Below, piece by piece: positions 40,496-42,933 of a DNA stretch of 42,933 bases; within the stretch, counting starts at the first letter, position 1, and the number at the start of each line of letters is the position of its first letter. The position numbers were made by a program, and so were the translations under genes. This DNA is from Thiomicrorhabdus sp. (GTDB lineage Bacteria > Pseudomonadota > Gammaproteobacteria > Thiomicrospirales > Thiomicrospiraceae), in assembly GCA_021648625.1 (NCBI GenBank), contig JAKISK010000005.1, positions 1 through 42,933 on the forward strand, written 5' to 3'. The notes beneath the pieces are model-generated. The model did no database searches, was not told the origin of the DNA, and was given only the letters and a program-made list of their open reading frames with translations.

Positions 40496-41389
40496 TTAAA
40501 GCTTGTCGCCCCAGTGTAGCTTGGCACGCAAGAGTTCAAAATGGTCATGCCCTTTTGGGTGCAACATCTTAATAAAATGTTTATGTCGAGTCACACAGGT
40601 ACGGTAACCTGCTGCGATGGTGTAGGAAACTTGACCATCGCAGATAATATTGGCCGTTCCATGACAGTGGTCGGCATGGGGGCGCAGTTCAATCATGCTA
40701 CTGCCCGAAACCACATAAGGCCGTGTACTCATGGTATGGGGGTTAATTGAGACTAGGCTTAATACATCTAAAGAGGGGTCTAAAATCGGCCCTCCAGCCG
40801 ACAAGGCATAAGCGGTTGAGCCTGTGGGGGTGCAAATAATCATCCCATCGGATCGTTGGCTGTTTAAAAAACGGTTGTCCACAAAGGTCTCAAACTCGAT
40901 CATGCGAGGCGATTCGGTTTTATGAATCACCACGTCATTAAAAGCGAGCTGGTCAAATAATTTTTCATCGCCTTTATAGATAGTCACTCGAATCAAGTTA
41001 CGCTCTTCAGATTCGTAAGAGCCTTGCATCATTTCATCAAGGGTATTGAGCATGTCTTTAGGGGATATGTCGGTTAAAAACCCTAAGCGACCAAGGTTGA
41101 TGCCTAATATGGGGATTTGCTGATCAACGATTGAGCGTGCAACGTCTAAGAAAGTACCGTCTCCGCCTACAACAATGGCGACATCAACTTGTTTGGCGAT
41201 TTGATCTCGGTCGATGATTTCAACGTCATAGCGTGTTTGAGGGAAGTCATGGCAAGAAGCGGAGTCTAGGTAGACCGTTTTACCTTGTGCTTGCAAGTGT
41301 TGCACCAGTTTATCAATGGTTTCCCAGCACTGAATACCATTGTATTTTCCAAAAATACCAAATGTCTCAAACATACGATTTAAACTCAT
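40496..41389 (-). CDS. nadK: NAD kinase
   Basis: This enzyme phosphorylates NAD+ to NADP+. The 297-aa protein has the GGDGT motif (residues 75-79, catalytic D77), GINLGRLGFLTD, and the second conserved region FNDVVIHK...TPTGSTAYALSAGGPI. Its length and motifs are normal for proteobacterial NadK. It is divergent from hrcA. Confidence 0.95.
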   Translation of the reverse strand: MSLNRMFETFGIFGKYNGIQCWETIDKLVQHLQAQGKTVYLDSASCHDFPQTRYDVEIIDRDQIAKQVDVAIVVGGDGTFLDVARSIVDQQIPILGINLGRLGFLTDISPKDMLNTLDEMMQGSYESEERNLIRVTIYKGDEKLFDQLAFNDVVIHKTESPRMIEFETFVDNRFLNSQRSDGMIICTPTGSTAYALSAGGPILDPSLDVLSLVSINPHTMSTRPYVVSGSSMIELRPHADHCHGTANIICDGQVSYTIAAGYRTCVTRHKHFIKMLHPKGHDHFELLRAKLHWGDKL

Positions 41390-41412
41390 TAAATAAAATC
41401 ATTAAAAAACCC

Positions 41413-41440
41413 TTGAATAAATAGGGGGTCGGCTTATAAT
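41413..41440 (+). promoter_or_regulatory. Sigma-70-type promoter for hrcA
   Basis: TTGAAT, 16 bases, TATAAT, about 62 bases upstream of the hrcA start. No CIRCE inverted repeat (TTAGCACTC-N9-GAGTGCTAA) is seen nearby. Confidence 0.6.
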
Positions 41441-41501
41441 TTGGCGGTCATGTCCGTAGACTGCCAAGTGCAGTTAATACTCTTTAAACCTAGGCTAACA
41501 G

Positions 41502-42527
41502 ATGTTAAACGACCGTTCACAACTTTTGTTTAAAAATTTAATGGGATTATACCTTAACGAGGGAAAGCCGATAGGCTCAACCACGTTGGCAAAATGTCCC
41601 GAGGTTGGATTAAGTTCTGCTACCGTTCGTAATGTGATGGCGGATTTAGAGCAAATGGGCTTGATTCATGCGCCTCATACCTCGGCAGGGCGAATTCCAA
41701 CGGATAAAGGCTACCGTTTTTTTGTGGACTCAATGTTGACCTATCAACCGTTATCTCAACAGGGCGAAGCGCGTATTCGTGAAGAGCTGTCGTTAACCTT
41801 AAGTCAAGATGCATTGATGTCCAGTGCTTCTCAAATGTTATCGGGTATTACTGGCATGGCGAGTTTGGTGTTAATGCCAAATAGAGAGCAGGGAATTTTA
41901 AGACACATTGATTTTGTCGCACTAGGCGGTACGCGTGTGTTGGTGGTATTGGTGTTTAATGAGCAAGATGTGCAAAATAGAATTATTGAGCTGGATGCTC
42001 CCGTTACGGCAGATGAATTAATTAAAGTCGCCAATTTTTTAAATGAACAATGTGTGGGAATGGGTTTAATCCGTGCCAAGCAGTCGTTGATTGAGCGCAT
42101 GAATCAAATTCGAAGTACTACCAATGAATTCATGCTGTCTGTTATTGAGGCAACCGATACGGCTTTAACCGAGCAGATCGAACAACAAATCCCTTTTTTA
42201 GTGTCAGGGCAGAGTAATTTATTAAATTACCAAGAGTTGGCTGAAACGGATAAATTGAAATCGTTATTTCATGCGTTTGAACAACACTCCGATATGCTCG
42301 GGATTTTGGATAAAAGCATGAACGCTCAGGGCGTTCAAATTTTTATTGGGCATGAGTGTGGTAATAAAGTGTATCAAGATTGCAGTATCGTAAGCACGGC
42401 TTATGAAGTCGAAGGTGAGGTACTGGGTGTACTGGGCGTGGTGGGCCCCAGTCGAATGAATTATGAAAAAGTGGTGCCAAAGGTGGATGTAATGGCAAAA
42501 ATTTTAGGTTCACTCTTGAAAAAGTAG
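41502..42527 (+). CDS. hrcA: Heat-inducible transcription repressor HrcA
   Basis: This 341-aa repressor of class I heat-shock genes has an N-terminal winged helix with GLSSATVRNVMADLEQMGLIHAPHTSAGRIPTDKGYRFFVD, then the GAF-like and dimerisation domains, ending with GVLGVVGPSRMNYEKVVPKVD. It is followed by grpE, the classical hrcA-grpE-dnaK order. It would normally bind CIRCE, but none is visible in the window. Confidence 0.95.
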   Translation: MLNDRSQLLFKNLMGLYLNEGKPIGSTTLAKCPEVGLSSATVRNVMADLEQMGLIHAPHTSAGRIPTDKGYRFFVDSMLTYQPLSQQGEARIREELSLTLSQDALMSSASQMLSGITGMASLVLMPNREQGILRHIDFVALGGTRVLVVLVFNEQDVQNRIIELDAPVTADELIKVANFLNEQCVGMGLIRAKQSLIERMNQIRSTTNEFMLSVIEATDTALTEQIEQQIPFLVSGQSNLLNYQELAETDKLKSLFHAFEQHSDMLGILDKSMNAQGVQIFIGHECGNKVYQDCSIVSTAYEVEGEVLGVLGVVGPSRMNYEKVVPKVDVMAKILGSLLKK

Positions 42528-42578
42528 TGAGGAACCCCAATTTAAAAAATAGTATGAAAATTAAATAGGAAGAGAGCT

Positions 42579-42933
42579 GTGTCAGAAGATAAAACAAAAA
42601 AGCAACATGCTGAACAAATTAACGAAGAAGGTATTCCAACGGTAGATGAAATTGATGCACTCTTAGAAAGCTCAGAAGAGGCACTGGAGCAAGCGCAAGA
42701 AACAGTTTCTGAAGACATTGAAGCGTTACTTTCTGAGTCACAAACAGAAGCGGAAAAGCATAAGGACATGGCCTTACGCATTCAAGCAGACATGGAGAAC
42801 TTGCGTCGTCGTACTCGTTTGGATGTTGAAAATGCACACAAATATGCCTTAAATAAATTTGTTGACGCGTTGATCCCAGCCATGGATTCGATGGAGATGG
42901 GAATGGATGCCGCCTCTAAAGAGGAAGCCTCTA
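42579..42933 (+). CDS. grpE: GrpE, nucleotide exchange factor of DnaK (5' part)
   Basis: A frame starts with GTG 42579 (AGGAAGAGAG upstream) and runs open to the window edge. The acidic N-terminus is followed by the GrpE signature DMALRIQADMENLRRRTRLDVENAHKYALNKFVDALIPAMDSMEMG. It is partial, with about 118 codons present. The long alpha-helical dimerisation region is seen and the C-terminal beta domain is missing beyond the window. The ORF track omits it because it has no stop. Confidence 0.92.
   Translation, partial: MSEDKTKKQHAEQINEEGIPTVDEIDALLESSEEALEQAQETVSEDIEALLSESQTEAEKHKDMALRIQADMENLRRRTRLDVENAHKYALNKFVDALIPAMDSMEMGMDAASKEEAS

Noticed and set aside
41390-41501. CIRCE element upstream of hrcA
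   Set aside because: No TTAGCACTC-N9-GAGTGCTAA or close variant was found.
1-42933. CRISPR arrays, tRNA or rRNA genes
   Set aside because: No regularly spaced direct repeats, and no tRNA or rRNA signatures were noticed by eye; a tRNA scan would be decisive.

Overview
The window looks like a chromosomal segment of a motile, moderately AT-rich gammaproteobacterium. The housekeeping genes (fnr, ratA-rnfH, bamE/fur, nadK-recN, hrcA-grpE, rnr-rlmB, cobUTCS) are of gammaproteobacterial type. A sulfur-oxidiser of the Thiomicrospira/Hydrogenovibrio kind is my best guess, but that is inference from gene content and protein style, not a database match.

Layout. 1-3745: mobile-element scar. An intact IS21-family element (istA-istB with multi-repeat ends) lies between the interrupted remains of a HipA-like kinase gene and a frameshifted, truncated IS66-type tnpC. 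4171-5427: an MltC-like lytic transglycosylase. 5483-16580: a flagellin glycosylation island with pseG, pseC, pseF and pseI for CMP-pseudaminic acid, four methyltransferases, a WbqC-like protein, a YdcF-like DUF218 protein, a sugar N-formyltransferase and a Maf-type flagellin glycosyltransferase. pseB and pseH are absent from the window, and the formyltransferase may take the place of PseH. 16798-23012: a tandem duplication (about 3.2 kb period) of flagellin A, flagellin B, flaG and a second flaG-like gene. Each copy has a sigma-28-like promoter and a terminator. 23084-27121: a lipoprotein and the cobalamin nucleotide-loop genes cobU, cobT, cobC and cobS. 27146-32961: a PLP-dependent deaminase/desulfhydrase, an MltF-like transglycosylase, rnr and rlmB. 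33008-35778: a sugar kinase fused to a Rieske domain, a long intergenic region with DnaA-box-like sites and a MITE, then fnr. 35871-42933: ratA, rnfH, bamE, fur, a PEP-CTERM lectin-like protein, recN, nadK, hrcA and the start of grpE.

How the parts work together. The Pse enzymes and Maf next to the flagellins indicate that the filament is glycosylated with a pseudaminic-acid derivative, possibly N-formylated and methylated. The cob genes cover late cobalamin assembly.

The most striking non-genic signals are as follows. (1) A dispersed purine word, A-G(7-11)-[A/T] usually followed by A-rich sequence, occurs about 20 times, mostly inside coding frames and densest in the glycosylation genes. 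(2) A family of roughly 45-bp repeats shares the core CCCTAATCCCCAGATAGAAA and in two places forms inverted pairs around a central hairpin. (3) A 121-bp MITE has GTAAC ends and a near-perfect 8-bp target duplication, which suggests IS66-type mobilisation. (4) Two mutually exclusive hairpins precede cobU and may switch access to its ribosome binding site.
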